From positions 1-49,085 of the forward strand of contig CAXBCF010000024.1 of assembly GCA_963973975.1 (NCBI GenBank): DNA of 49,085 nt. Direction: 5' to 3'. Each line of letters begins with the position of its first letter. Within the stretch, counting starts at the first letter, position 1. Made by a program: the position numbers and the translations under genes. Origin of the DNA: UBA1494_A sp963973975. GTDB taxonomy: Bacteria > Bacteroidota > Bacteroidia > Flavobacteriales_E > Vicingaceae. The notes under the pieces were generated by a model. It was not told where the DNA came from, searched no databases, and worked only from the letters and a program-made list of their open reading frames with translations. This document shows positions 22,174 through 31,507 of the stretch, in pieces.

Positions 22174-24981
22174 ATGCCTGAAAATAATAAAACCCTTTGG
22201 CTTTTAGATGCCTATGCATTAATCTATCGATCTTATTTTGCTTTGAATCAAAATCCAATGATTAATTCTAAGGGTTTAAATACTTCGGCAATTTATGGAT
22301 TTACGACAACCTTATACGATGTGCTAAGCAGCCATAAGCCTACACACATTGCGGTAGTGTTTGATACTGATAAACCTACCGAAAGGCATACTGATTTTGC
22401 TGAATACAAAGCCAATCGGGAGGCAATGCCAGATGATATTAAATTGGCTATTCCATACATTAAAAAAATCATAGAAGGGTTTAACATTCCTATCCTTTTT
22501 TCTGATGGTTTTGAAGCAGATGATGTAATTGGAACTTTAGCTAAAAAGGCTGAAAAAGAAGGCTATGTAACTTACATGATGACTCCCGATAAGGATTTTG
22601 GTCAATTGGTAAGTGAGAATATTTTCATGTATAAACCCGCAAGAATGGGGAATAAAGCTGAAATATGGGGAATTAAAGAAGTATGTGAAAAGTTTGAAAT
22701 CAGTGACCCACTTCAGGTAATTGATTATTTAGGAATGAGGGGTGATGCAGTAGATAACATTCCCGGTATTCCCGGAGTTGGAGATAAAACGGCAAAGAAG
22801 TTTTTAAGTGATTATGGGAGTATTGAAAACTTATTGAAAAACACGGCAGACCTTAAAGGTAAAATAAAAGAAAAGGTCGAAGAGAATGCAGAACAAGCGA
22901 TACTTTCCAAAAAGTTAGCAACCATTATCATTGATGCCCCAATCGAGTTTGACCCTAAAAGTTTAACGAAAGATCCAATGAACAAAGAAGCTTTGGAAGA
23001 AGTGTTTGCCGATTTGGAGTTTCGAACCTTGGCTAAACGAATTTTAGGAGAAGAAGTAAGCATTACAAGCAATTCTGACTTGTCAAATGGACAAATGGAT
23101 TTATTTAATTCAGCCCAAGCTGATGCTAATGAAAATTCAAGTGATTCAGGATCGAGTTTGATGGAATTTAAAACCATTGAAAATACTACACACGACTATC
23201 AATTAGTTGACAACGAAGAAAAGCTAGCAATTTTATTAAAGAGACTTAAAGAAGCTAAAATAATTTGTTTTGATACAGAAACAACCGGTTTAAATCCTGT
23301 GGATGCTGAATTGGTAGGTTTGTCGTTTGCGATAAAAAAAGGAGAAGCTTTTTATTACCCTATTAGTGAAGGTGAAGAGAAAGCTAAAAAGGAACTGAAA
23401 GCTTTTCTAGAAATTTTCGAAGATGAAAGTAAATTGATTGTTGCTCAAAACTTGAAATATGATTTGGCCATGCTCAAGAAATATGGTATTTCGCTCAAGG
23501 GTAAGTTTTTCGACACAATGATTGCCCATTACTTGATTGAGCCCGATCAAAAGCACAACATGGATATGTTGGCTGAAAATTACTTGAATTACAAAACCAT
23601 TCACATTGAAGAATTGATTGGTAAAAAAGGCAAGAATCAGGGGAGTATGCGAGATGTTGATAGCGAAAAGATAGCAGAGTATGCTGGAGAAGATGCAGAC
23701 ATTACTTTACAGTTGAAAGAAATTTTTGAGAAAAAACTTCAAGAAAGAGATTTGGTAGAACTTTTTGAAAAGGTTGAAATGCCTTTAATTGAAGTTTTAG
23801 CTGCCATGGAGTTGGAGGGAATCAATTTAGACACGGGTGCTTTAGCTAAATTTTCTAAGGAATTGGGAAAAGACATTAATGCTTTAGAAAATGAAATTAT
23901 TGAATTAGCAGGAACCACTTTTAATGTTGACTCTCCAAAGCAATTGGGTGATGTTCTATTTAAGGTTTTGGAAATTGATGCAAAAGCTAAGAAAACAAAA
24001 ACAGGACAGTATTCAACTTCAGAAGAAACTTTACAAAAGATTAGCGATAAGCATGAAATTATACCTAAGGTATTGGAATATCGCTCTTTGAAAAAGTTAA
24101 AGACAACTTATGTAGATAGCCTTCCAGAATTAATTAACCCAAAAACAAAAAGAATTCACACCAACTACATGCAGGCAGTAGCCGCTACAGGAAGGTTAAG
24201 CTCTAATAATCCCAACCTTCAAAATATTCCAATTAGAACAGAAAAAGGAAGAGAAATCAGAAAAGCATTTATACCAAGAAATTCAGATTATGAATTATTG
24301 GCAGCGGATTACTCTCAAATTGAATTGCGGATTATAGCAGCATTGAGTGAAGATGCGGGTATGATAAAAGCCTTTAACGATGGAATTGATATCCACGCTG
24401 CAACAGCTGCCAAGGTTTTCGAAGTAGAATTAGAGGCAGTAGATCGTGAAATGAGAAGCAAAGCCAAAATGGTCAATTTTGGTATTATCTATGGCATTTC
24501 GGCTTTTGGATTGTCTCAACGCTTAAATATTCCGAGAAAAGAAGCAGCTTCAATTATTGAAAGTTATTTTGAGAAATATCCAGGTATAAAAAATTACATG
24601 GATGAAAGCATAGAATATGCAAGAGAACATGGATATGTAGAGACAATTATGAAGCGAAGGAGGTACCTTAGTGACATAAATTCTAGAAATGCAGTTGTAA
24701 GAGGTTTTGCAGAACGCAATGCTATAAATGCTCCTATTCAAGGTTCTGCAGCAGATATTATTAAAGTTGCCATGATCAATGTGCATCAAGCTTTTATGGA
24801 TAATAATTTTAAATCTAAATTGTTGTTACAGGTACATGATGAATTGGTGTTTGATGCGCATAAATCTGAAATTCAAACAATCTCTGACATAATTAAAGAG
24901 AAAATGGAGGGTGCTATAGAACTTAAAGTTCCATTAATCGTAGAAATGAATCATGCTAATAATTGGTTAGCTGCACATTAG
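22174..24981 (+). CDS. polA: DNA polymerase I
   Basis: A complete 935-residue family A polymerase for Okazaki-fragment processing and repair. The 5'-3' exonuclease domain (1-290) shows LLDAYALIYRSYFAL, FEADDVIGTLAKKA and GDAVDNIPGIPGVGDKTA. The 3'-5' proofreading domain (about 330-520) keeps its acidic residues: FDTETTGLNP, QNLKYDLAMLKK and YAGEDADITL. The polymerase domain has motif A (DYSQIELRIIAAL), motif B (RSKAKMVNFGIIYGIS) and motif C (QVHDELVF). All three activities should be intact. Its ATG lies 65 nt after the duplicated M28 fragment; before the insertion it would have followed the M28 gene directly. Confidence 0.97.
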   Translation: MPENNKTLWLLDAYALIYRSYFALNQNPMINSKGLNTSAIYGFTTTLYDVLSSHKPTHIAVVFDTDKPTERHTDFAEYKANREAMPDDIKLAIPYIKKIIEGFNIPILFSDGFEADDVIGTLAKKAEKEGYVTYMMTPDKDFGQLVSENIFMYKPARMGNKAEIWGIKEVCEKFEISDPLQVIDYLGMRGDAVDNIPGIPGVGDKTAKKFLSDYGSIENLLKNTADLKGKIKEKVEENAEQAILSKKLATIIIDAPIEFDPKSLTKDPMNKEALEEVFADLEFRTLAKRILGEEVSITSNSDLSNGQMDLFNSAQADANENSSDSGSSLMEFKTIENTTHDYQLVDNEEKLAILLKRLKEAKIICFDTETTGLNPVDAELVGLSFAIKKGEAFYYPISEGEEKAKKELKAFLEIFEDESKLIVAQNLKYDLAMLKKYGISLKGKFFDTMIAHYLIEPDQKHNMDMLAENYLNYKTIHIEELIGKKGKNQGSMRDVDSEKIAEYAGEDADITLQLKEIFEKKLQERDLVELFEKVEMPLIEVLAAMELEGINLDTGALAKFSKELGKDINALENEIIELAGTTFNVDSPKQLGDVLFKVLEIDAKAKKTKTGQYSTSEETLQKISDKHEIIPKVLEYRSLKKLKTTYVDSLPELINPKTKRIHTNYMQAVAATGRLSSNNPNLQNIPIRTEKGREIRKAFIPRNSDYELLAADYSQIELRIIAALSEDAGMIKAFNDGIDIHAATAAKVFEVELEAVDREMRSKAKMVNFGIIYGISAFGLSQRLNIPRKEAASIIESYFEKYPGIKNYMDESIEYAREHGYVETIMKRRRYLSDINSRNAVVRGFAERNAINAPIQGSAADIIKVAMINVHQAFMDNNFKSKLLLQVHDELVFDAHKSEIQTISDIIKEKMEGAIELKVPLIVEMNHANNWLAAH

Positions 24982-25007
24982 TTCTAATTGTTTATTTTTA
25001 CAAATCT

Positions 25008-25838
25008 ATGAGAGCATTTAAGTTTAGTTTAAGTCTTTTATCTGTTTTCTTTTTTGCTTGCATCAGTGATTCGCCGAAATCGATAGAAGTTGAGATTGAA
25101 AAAAAAGATAGTTCAACCAATTTCGAAAACATTGAGAAAATAAATAGTATTAAACACATCTTTTTTTCTTTGCCTTCACCCATCGAGCTTACCTATTTAT
25201 TTAAACAAGAAGGAGTAGAATACCAAAGAGATAAATTATTTTCTACAAAAGAGAAAGACAACTATATTCTACCAAGAGAAAAGGCTTTAATTCTTGGAAT
25301 TTATGGAGCAGATTTAAGTTATGCAGGATTATTTGGAAAACACCAAGATGCCATCGAGTATTTTGCTACTGTTCAAATGATAGCTGAAGATATAGGTGTT
25401 GGTCAAACTTTTCAAAAAGAATTTATTTTACGTTTAGAAAGAAATGCGAATAGCAAGGATACTTTACTACAAGTTATTTCAGAATTCTTTATTGAGAATG
25501 ATAATTACTTAAAAGACCATGAAAGACAAGAAATTTCAGCACTTATACTTTTAGGAGGATGGGTAGAAGGGATTTATTTGGGAACAGAAATGGCTTTAGA
25601 TTATAATGCAGTAGGAATTAAAAAAATATTGGCTGAACAAAAGTCTTCATTAGAAAACATGATTCTTTTATTGGATCAAATCAAAGTATCTTCAGTTTCA
25701 GAAAATTTACTTGATTCTCTTAAAGGCTTATTGCCTCATTTTAATCAATTAAATGAAGATAGCTTGCTTGATGATGCCGATTTTCTTGTGATTAAAGATA
25801 AAATTTCAGCAATAAGAGCGAGTATTATTAAACGATAA
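25008..25838 (+). CDS. Conserved-looking lipoprotein of unknown function
   Basis: A 276-residue protein from ATG 25008 (the frame is open from 24963, inside the polA end). The signal MRAFKFSLSLLSVFFFAC ends in a lipobox-like FFAC, followed by SDSPKS. The mature part is helical and acidic, with LPSPIELTYLFKQEGVEY near 50, KALILGIYGADLSYAGLFG near 90, and ALILLGGWVEGIYLGTEMAL near 185. The alternation of helices resembles a family of Bacteroidota lipoproteins without known function. It follows polA by 26 nt and ends before a strong bidirectional terminator. No functional clue besides envelope location. Confidence 0.78.
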   Translation: MRAFKFSLSLLSVFFFACISDSPKSIEVEIEKKDSSTNFENIEKINSIKHIFFSLPSPIELTYLFKQEGVEYQRDKLFSTKEKDNYILPREKALILGIYGADLSYAGLFGKHQDAIEYFATVQMIAEDIGVGQTFQKEFILRLERNANSKDTLLQVISEFFIENDNYLKDHERQEISALILLGGWVEGIYLGTEMALDYNAVGIKKILAEQKSSLENMILLLDQIKVSSVSENLLDSLKGLLPHFNQLNEDSLLDDADFLVIKDKISAIRASIIKR

Positions 25839-25860
25839 ATAGTAGGAACTTAACTATTCA

Positions 25861-25900
25861 ATCATAAAAAAAGCAGCCATTTGGCTGCTTTTTTTATGAT
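25861..25900. terminator. Bidirectional rho-independent terminator
   Basis: Perfect 18-bp arms (25861-25878 and 25883-25900) with core AGCAGCC/GGCTGCT and a 4-nt loop. A-runs and T-runs flank the GC core, so it works for the lipoprotein gene from the left and the M43 protease gene from the right. Confidence 0.93.
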
Positions 25901-25915
25901 TATATGATTTTAAAA

Positions 25916-28084
25916 TTAATTCACTACCAGTTTTTTAGTAATTCTTCCTTCTTCTGATTGAAGGGTTACAAAATAAATACCTGGACTTAAGTTAGAAGTA
26001 TTTAAAGTAAACTTATAATCAGCATTATTCAAAGCTCCACTATATATTTCTTGCACTTTTGCTCCTAAAATATTTGAAACAAAAAGGCTGGCTTGCTTAA
26101 CTTTTTGATCAGGCTTGAATTGAATGTTGGCTCTTCCATTGCTAGTTGGATTAGGATAAATGAAAAAGTTTGATTCCTGTAGTTTCTGATCTTCAAGACC
26201 AACTGGTTGGCCAATAATTTTAAAATCATCAATAAATATGTTATTCCCACCACCTGAAGTGAACTCAAAGCGAACTTTTAAGTTTTCACTAGCTCTCATT
26301 GCAGCTGTTGTAGGGATGTTAAATAACAACCACTGACTTGTATTACTTGGGACATATTGTCCTGTTAATTGTAAACCATTACTCATTGATGAAGGCGTTA
26401 AGAATATTCTGTTTGACCAAGTAGCACCACAGTCAAGTGATACGCCTAACCTTAAAACATCGTTGGAATTTATGTTTCTGGCTCTATATGCAACTCTAAA
26501 TTGGAAAGTTGGATTTAGGACATTTGTTAAATCAAATGCAGGTGACATTAAAATGTCTTGTTGATTACTTGCACTATTATTATTTAATAGGAACGCAGAA
26601 AAGCCACTATTAAACCCAACAGGTGCTCTAGACCATTCAGGACCTCCTGTTGGACTATAAGAAATCCAATCACCTCCAATGGAGTTTGCAGCCTCAAATC
26701 CTTGTACATATCCAAAACCACTAATTGATTGATTGGTGTCACTAACGACTACGACATTTTGAAGGACTAATGTATCAGCTCCACTCGAATTCCCAACTCT
26801 TAAAATAACATCATAAGTTCCTGGAGTATTATAAGTAATGGTTGGTGTTGCACTAGAAGAGCTATTAGGCGTTCCTCCTGGAAAACTCCAATCATAAGTT
26901 GTTATTGGGCCTCCGTAAGATGCTTCACTAAAAGAAACAGATTGGCCTTCGCAAATTAATTGAGGATCTAACCACATGTCAGCTATTGGTGAGCATTGTG
27001 GAGCAACGTAATTACTATTAGTGCCAGTAGCGATTAAATTAGCATTTGATTTTAAATTAATTAAATGATTGTATAGATTTAGTGCTCTGTGCATTCTATC
27101 TTTTTGACCTTCAGTAAATGCATACCTACAAGAATTATAGCTCATGTGGTTTTCAATCATGTCAGGAACATCTGAAGTATATGGATTTGGATTTTGTGTA
27201 GTTCCTCCATTTGCATCATTTGAGCAATTATTTGTTAATGATGAACAAGTAAACACAGCTGTAGAGGCAGGTGGAGTGTCACAAATAAAGTCGCCTGAGC
27301 TTGTGCAAAAGTTGCCACAGCCTCCTTGAAAAGTATGTAATAAATCAAATAAGTGTCCAAATTCATGTGTAATTATTCTTCCTGTAGAATTACTAGCAGT
27401 TCCTATGGTTCCCCACTCTCTATTAATTATAACAGTTCCATAAGTATTTAAACTTCCCGAACCTGGAAATTGTGCATAACCCAAAATAGTTCCAGTTGTA
27501 GATGAAGATCCAATGGAATTTACCAACCAAACATTCATGTATTTATCCGCAGTCCATCCACCTAAAGTAGGACCTGACAAAGGTTTTACGTTATTTCCGG
27601 CATTATAAGTTAAAAATGAGTTAACCCGAACAATTCCTTCAGTGCAATTACCATTTGGATCTCTCTTTGCCAATTTAAATTCGATTTCAGAATCAGCAAC
27701 AATTGGTCTAAATAGTGAACGAACACTATTGGTATCAGCATTTAATTTTTGAAAATCTTCATTGAGAACTCTTATCCCATCTTCTATTTGAGCTTTAGAA
27801 ATATTACCATCTCCATTCCAGTGAATAACATGAACCACCACCGGTATAGTAATTGTTGGCGCTTTAGCTGTTTGAGTGCCTTTTTTATAAGGTATTTGCA
27901 TTTCACTCAAATCTCTTTGCTTTTGTTTGAAAACTTCTGCTTCTTCAGGATTTTCTTCCATCCATTTTTCTAACATTTCGTTAGTAGCACACCATTCGCC
28001 TTGAGTAGCTTGCTGAGCAATACTTAATGTCGATAAAGTGAAGAAGAGAATAAATAATTTAAAATAGTGGTTCATATGTTTCAT
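25916..28084 (-). CDS. Secreted M43-type zinc metalloprotease with PKD domain and T9SS sorting domain
   Basis: A 722-residue secreted protease. The signal peptide ends SIA before QQATQ (ATG 28075 is an alternative start nine bases later). The pappalysin-like catalytic domain (about 70-345) has the zinc motif ITHEFGHLFDLLH and a Met-turn region MSYNSCRYAF. A PKD domain follows (about 375-450, TYDWSFPGGTPNS, TYNTPGTYDVILRV), then a jelly-roll/MAM-like region (about 455-625, INSNDVLRLGVSLDCG, FIDDFKIIG). The C-terminal T9SS type A signal has FFIYPNPTSNGRANIQF and ISPGIYFV-like LSPGIYFVTL. It starts 8 nt after the SDR gene, apparently cotranscribed. Likely exported across the outer membrane. Confidence 0.93.
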   Translation of the reverse strand: MKHMNHYFKLFILFFTLSTLSIAQQATQGEWCATNEMLEKWMEENPEEAEVFKQKQRDLSEMQIPYKKGTQTAKAPTITIPVVVHVIHWNGDGNISKAQIEDGIRVLNEDFQKLNADTNSVRSLFRPIVADSEIEFKLAKRDPNGNCTEGIVRVNSFLTYNAGNNVKPLSGPTLGGWTADKYMNVWLVNSIGSSSTTGTILGYAQFPGSGSLNTYGTVIINREWGTIGTASNSTGRIITHEFGHLFDLLHTFQGGCGNFCTSSGDFICDTPPASTAVFTCSSLTNNCSNDANGGTTQNPNPYTSDVPDMIENHMSYNSCRYAFTEGQKDRMHRALNLYNHLINLKSNANLIATGTNSNYVAPQCSPIADMWLDPQLICEGQSVSFSEASYGGPITTYDWSFPGGTPNSSSSATPTITYNTPGTYDVILRVGNSSGADTLVLQNVVVVSDTNQSISGFGYVQGFEAANSIGGDWISYSPTGGPEWSRAPVGFNSGFSAFLLNNNSASNQQDILMSPAFDLTNVLNPTFQFRVAYRARNINSNDVLRLGVSLDCGATWSNRIFLTPSSMSNGLQLTGQYVPSNTSQWLLFNIPTTAAMRASENLKVRFEFTSGGGNNIFIDDFKIIGQPVGLEDQKLQESNFFIYPNPTSNGRANIQFKPDQKVKQASLFVSNILGAKVQEIYSGALNNADYKFTLNTSNLSPGIYFVTLQSEEGRITKKLVVN

Positions 28085-28092
28085 AATATAGT

Positions 28093-28806
28093 TTAATAAT
28101 CTCTAATTTTTTGAATGGCTTGTTCTTTGTTAAAGATAATATCAAAGTTAATAAATATCTTTTTGGCAACTTCTTTGGGGGAGGCTAATTCATTGTTATT
28201 CTTATAGAATGTAAAGCGAGCGACATTTGAAAAATCTTTTTCGTTGGTATTTCTAATTTGCGCTTGCATTGATGTATCAATAATACCTGGTGACATAGTA
28301 ACCATCTTGCAGTTTTTGTTTTCTAATGACTTCTCTTTAACATAAACATCAGTCAACATGTTTAAGCTTGCTTTCGAAGAACAGTATATACTCCATCCAT
28401 CTATAGGGTTTGAAGCTGCACCAGTTCCAATGTTTAAAACGAAATTCTCTTGATTAAGGTTGCTTGTTGTTTTTATAAATTTATTAATTAATACTATTGG
28501 AGTAATTGTATTGAGGTTGATGGTCTTTTTGATCTCTTTACTATTAAGTTTCCCCAAATGTGTTATTTGACCTAAGCTTCCTGCATTATTTATTAAAATA
28601 AAAGATTCAAAATCTCCAGATAAGTTAAACTCAATTAATTCAACTTGTTTTGTGTCTGATAAGTCAACATTATGGTGCTTGTAGGAAGAATGCTTTATAG
28701 AACAAGTTCGGCTATATCCTTCAACTTTATGTCCTTCAGATAAATAAATTTCAGCTAAAGCTTTTCCTAAACCACGACTGCTGCCTGTAATAAATACTTT
28801 TTTCAA
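28093..28806 (-). CDS. Short-chain dehydrogenase/reductase
   Basis: A 237-residue classical SDR, similar in outline to sepiapterin- or benzil-reductase-like enzymes. The cofactor motif is FITGSSRGLGKALAE, the structural motif is INNAGSLG, and the catalytic residues are in NIGTGAASNPIDGWSIYCSSKASL (Ser, Tyr and Lys). The Tyr-x3-Lys is YCSSK. The C-terminal part has MSPGIIDTSMQ. The substrate is not readable from sequence. It lies 6 nt after metB and 8 nt before the M43 protease, all on the minus strand. No membrane segment; cytoplasmic. Confidence 0.88.
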   Translation of the reverse strand: MKKVFITGSSRGLGKALAEIYLSEGHKVEGYSRTCSIKHSSYKHHNVDLSDTKQVELIEFNLSGDFESFILINNAGSLGQITHLGKLNSKEIKKTINLNTITPIVLINKFIKTTSNLNQENFVLNIGTGAASNPIDGWSIYCSSKASLNMLTDVYVKEKSLENKNCKMVTMSPGIIDTSMQAQIRNTNEKDFSNVARFTFYKNNNELASPKEVAKKIFINFDIIFNKEQAIQKIRDY

Positions 28807-28812
28807 AATCGA

Positions 28813-29973
28813 TTATATAAGATTAAGTGCTTGCTCAAGGTCTTCAGTCAAATCGTCAATGTCTTCCACTCCAACACTTAGTCTGATTAAGGAATCTACA
28901 ATACCCAACTTTTCTCTTTCCATTTTTGGGATTGCAGCATGTGTCATGCTTGCAGGATAGCAAACCAAAGACTCTACTCCACCTAAAGACTCAGCAAGTG
29001 TAAATACTTCAAAGCCAGACATTACTTTGTATGCGTCTTCTTTTTTGTTCCCCTTTATCGTAAAGGAAATCATACCTCCAAAATCTTGCATCTGAGATTT
29101 AGCAATGGAATAATTAGGATGATCTTCAAAGCCCGGCCAATATACTTTATCAATTTTTGAGTGATTTCTCAAAAATCTTGCAATTGCCGCTCCGTTTTCA
29201 CAATGTCTTTGCATTCTTAAATGCAGTGTTTTTATCCCCCTTAACACTAAGAAACAATCTTGAGGCCCACTGACAGCTCCACTACTATTTTGGATAAAGT
29301 ATAATTCCTCCGCAATCATTTGGTCTTTACAAATCAACGCACCCATAACAACATCGGAGTGACCTCCTATGTATTTAGTGATGGAATGCATCACAATATC
29401 AGCACCTAAATCAAGTGGGTTTTGTAAGTAGGGACTCGCGAATGTATTATCAACTACTAATTTAATTCCATGTTTTTTAGCCACAGCAGCTGCAGCTTTT
29501 ATGTCAATAATATTCATCATTGGATTTGTTGGTGTTTCAACCCAAATTATTTTTGTATTAGGACTCACACTTTGTTCAACTTCAGACATGTCATGCATGG
29601 AAACGAAAGTGAATTTAATGGCAAACTTTTCAAATATTTTTGTAAAAAGTCGGTACGATCCACCATATAAATCATTGGTTGAAATAACTTCATCGCCAGG
29701 ATTGAGTGTTTTTAAAATTGCATCAATTACTGCTAAACCACTTCCAAAACAAAGTCCGAATTTTCCGTTTTCTAAGGCAGCAAGATTATCTTCTAATGCT
29801 TTTCGAGTCGGATTACCAGTTCGAGAATACTCAAAGCCTTTATGTTCTCCAGGAGAAGTTTGCTTGTAAGTTGTTGTTTGGTAAATTGGAGTCATAACTG
29901 CTCCAGTTGTTGGATCAGCTTCTAAGCCCGCATGAATGACTTTTGTACCAAATCGCATGTGTTTCTTAGCCAC
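28813..29973 (-). CDS. metB: Cystathionine gamma-synthase/lyase family PLP enzyme
   Basis: A 386-residue enzyme of the Cys/Met-metabolism PLP family (transsulfuration). Features are GFEYSRTGNPTRKALE, the cofactor-binding TNDLYGGSYRLF, DNTFASPYLQNPLDLGAD and the PLP lysine in HSITKYIGGHSDVVMGA. The C-terminal half has FTLAESLGGVESLVCYPASMTH and LIRLSVGVEDIDDL. Such motifs are shared by gamma-synthase, gamma-lyase and homocysteine-forming relatives, so the exact reaction is not certain; gamma-synthase/lyase is the best call. It is the first gene of a tight minus-strand run with the SDR and protease genes. Confidence 0.88.
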   Translation of the reverse strand: MAKKHMRFGTKVIHAGLEADPTTGAVMTPIYQTTTYKQTSPGEHKGFEYSRTGNPTRKALEDNLAALENGKFGLCFGSGLAVIDAILKTLNPGDEVISTNDLYGGSYRLFTKIFEKFAIKFTFVSMHDMSEVEQSVSPNTKIIWVETPTNPMMNIIDIKAAAAVAKKHGIKLVVDNTFASPYLQNPLDLGADIVMHSITKYIGGHSDVVMGALICKDQMIAEELYFIQNSSGAVSGPQDCFLVLRGIKTLHLRMQRHCENGAAIARFLRNHSKIDKVYWPGFEDHPNYSIAKSQMQDFGGMISFTIKGNKKEDAYKVMSGFEVFTLAESLGGVESLVCYPASMTHAAIPKMEREKLGIVDSLIRLSVGVEDIDDLTEDLEQALNLI

Positions 29974-30033
29974 TTTGTCTCAGTTTAATTTTCAGAATAG
30001 CTAAATTAGGCAATCAGTTTTTGGAGTTAAGGT

Positions 30034-31089
30034 TTAATCCTCTTTTTTTGGGGCATGGGTTTTTCTAATCCATTTAGGCAATATAATAGCACCAATGAAA
30101 AGGTAAGGATAATAGCTTACCAATCGCCACATAAGCGCAAGCGTTCCTATTAATCCCAAAGGAATAAAATCAGCTAAAAATCCCGAAAAAGCAACTTCTG
30201 CAACACCTGTTCCTCCTGGAGTGGGACTAATCAGCATAATTACCCACATTACCAATTGCCGTCCATAGATTAATAAATGATCGCCAACTGGAGTAAATGC
30301 TAAGATTAAAAAATTAACTACCCAAAATCTTGCAGTCCAAGAAACTAGGGTGGCTGAAAAAGCTTTCAACCAAAAACTAATTGGTTTCCCTTTTAACTCT
30401 TTGGATGTTGTCATAATGTCATCACCTGTTTCACTGGCATCATGCCTCCATTTTCTTAAAAAAGGCAACCTAAAGATTTGAAGCAAAATCCATTTAAAAC
30501 CCCTTGGTCTAAAGAAAATAGCGTAAGAAATGAAGGTTGTTAATAAGACAATAAAAAAATAACCTACTAAAAAAATGCCTTTAGTACCTAATTCTATTCC
30601 CAAGATTTCCTTTTGTAATTGAACAGGGAAAAGTTCTTGATAGCCTACTGCAAGAATAATGACAGGGACAGTTAAAATGTAAAATAGCTCGTCCAATAAA
30701 GCAGAGGTTAGAACAACTGCAGTACTTCTTCCCATTCTAACTCCTTCTTTGTTTACAATATATATTGCAACCCCTGAACCACCAACTATTGAGGGGCTAA
30801 CTGCAGAAGCAAATTCCCACAACATAATGGTATCAAAACTATTTCTCCAACTAATTTGATAATCTGTGAGCACACGAATTCGATACATGTATGCTAAATC
30901 TCTAGTTGCCATCATACATAAAGCAACGAGTATCCAAAATGTTGAATACCAAGTCCAGTCGATTTTTTTAAAACTTTCAAGGTCAAAGTCTCTGACAACT
31001 AAATAAGTTGCAACAGCCAAGCCAATTACAATGGTGATAGCAATCCTTAATGGAGAGAATAATTTTAGTGCGTTTGGCTTTTTTGTCAT
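30034..31089 (-). CDS. UPF0104 / LPG-synthase-like integral membrane protein
   Basis: A 351-residue protein with about eight membrane helices in the pattern of the lysylphosphatidylglycerol-synthase transmembrane family (flippase-like UPF0104). The family signature region is MLISPTPGGTGVAEVAFSGF near residue 290, and an earlier conserved part is SPSIVGGSGVAIYIVNKEG near 110. It lacks the cytosolic aminoacyl-transfer domain of MprF, so it is the membrane part alone. Family members are thought to move lipids or glycolipids; no substrate is indicated here. It sits 60 nt upstream of metB on the same strand and is divergent from the ArsC-like gene with only 55 nt between them. Confidence 0.86.
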   Translation of the reverse strand: MTKKPNALKLFSPLRIAITIVIGLAVATYLVVRDFDLESFKKIDWTWYSTFWILVALCMMATRDLAYMYRIRVLTDYQISWRNSFDTIMLWEFASAVSPSIVGGSGVAIYIVNKEGVRMGRSTAVVLTSALLDELFYILTVPVIILAVGYQELFPVQLQKEILGIELGTKGIFLVGYFFIVLLTTFISYAIFFRPRGFKWILLQIFRLPFLRKWRHDASETGDDIMTTSKELKGKPISFWLKAFSATLVSWTARFWVVNFLILAFTPVGDHLLIYGRQLVMWVIMLISPTPGGTGVAEVAFSGFLADFIPLGLIGTLALMWRLVSYYPYLFIGAIILPKWIRKTHAPKKED

Positions 31090-31144
31090 TTCACAATAAA
31101 TGCGCTTTATTCCTATTAATTTTACTTTCTAAAAATAGTACTTT

Positions 31145-31507
31145 ATGATAAAAGGGTTTTATTTATCTACTTGTTCAACTTGCCAAAAAATAATTGCACA
31201 AATCAAGCTTCCTAAAGCAGTTGAATTGCAAGATATCAAAACTAATCAAATTCGGTCTGAACAATTGGAGGAGATGAAAAATCTTAGTGGAAGCTATGAA
31301 AATTTATTCAGTAGAAAGGCTATAAAGTATCGATCAATGAACCTTAAGGAGAAAAACCTTAGTGAATCAGATTTTAAAAAGCTTATTTTAGAAGAATATA
31401 CCTTCCTAAAAAGACCTGTTTTTATTGTTGAGGATAAAATATATATCGGAAATAGCAAGAAGAATATAGTAGCACTGAAAAAGCACCTCGAAAAACTAGA
31501 AAATTGA
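31145..31507 (+). CDS. ArsC/Spx-like thioredoxin-fold protein
   Basis: A 120-residue protein with the ArsC/Spx fold: the N-terminal redox motif STCSTCQKI (Cys-Ser-Thr-Cys), the helix IKTNQIRSEQLEEM and a later RPVFIVEDKIYIG strand. Arsenate reductases and Spx-type regulators share this layout. The CxxC motif and lack of the RPI-type arsenate-binding context leave the role open; annotation as arsenate reductase would be too strong. Its stop overlaps the TTG start of the EamA transporter (TTGA), so the two are translationally coupled. Confidence 0.82.
   Translation: MIKGFYLSTCSTCQKIIAQIKLPKAVELQDIKTNQIRSEQLEEMKNLSGSYENLFSRKAIKYRSMNLKEKNLSESDFKKLILEEYTFLKRPVFIVEDKIYIGNSKKNIVALKKHLEKLEN

Noticed and set aside
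24963..25007. Upstream extension of the lipoprotein gene into polA
   Set aside because: ATG 25008 gives a clean lipoprotein signal; the extra residues would bury it.
31145..31507. Arsenate resistance operon
   Set aside because: No ars regulator or arsenite pump; the next gene is an EamA transporter.
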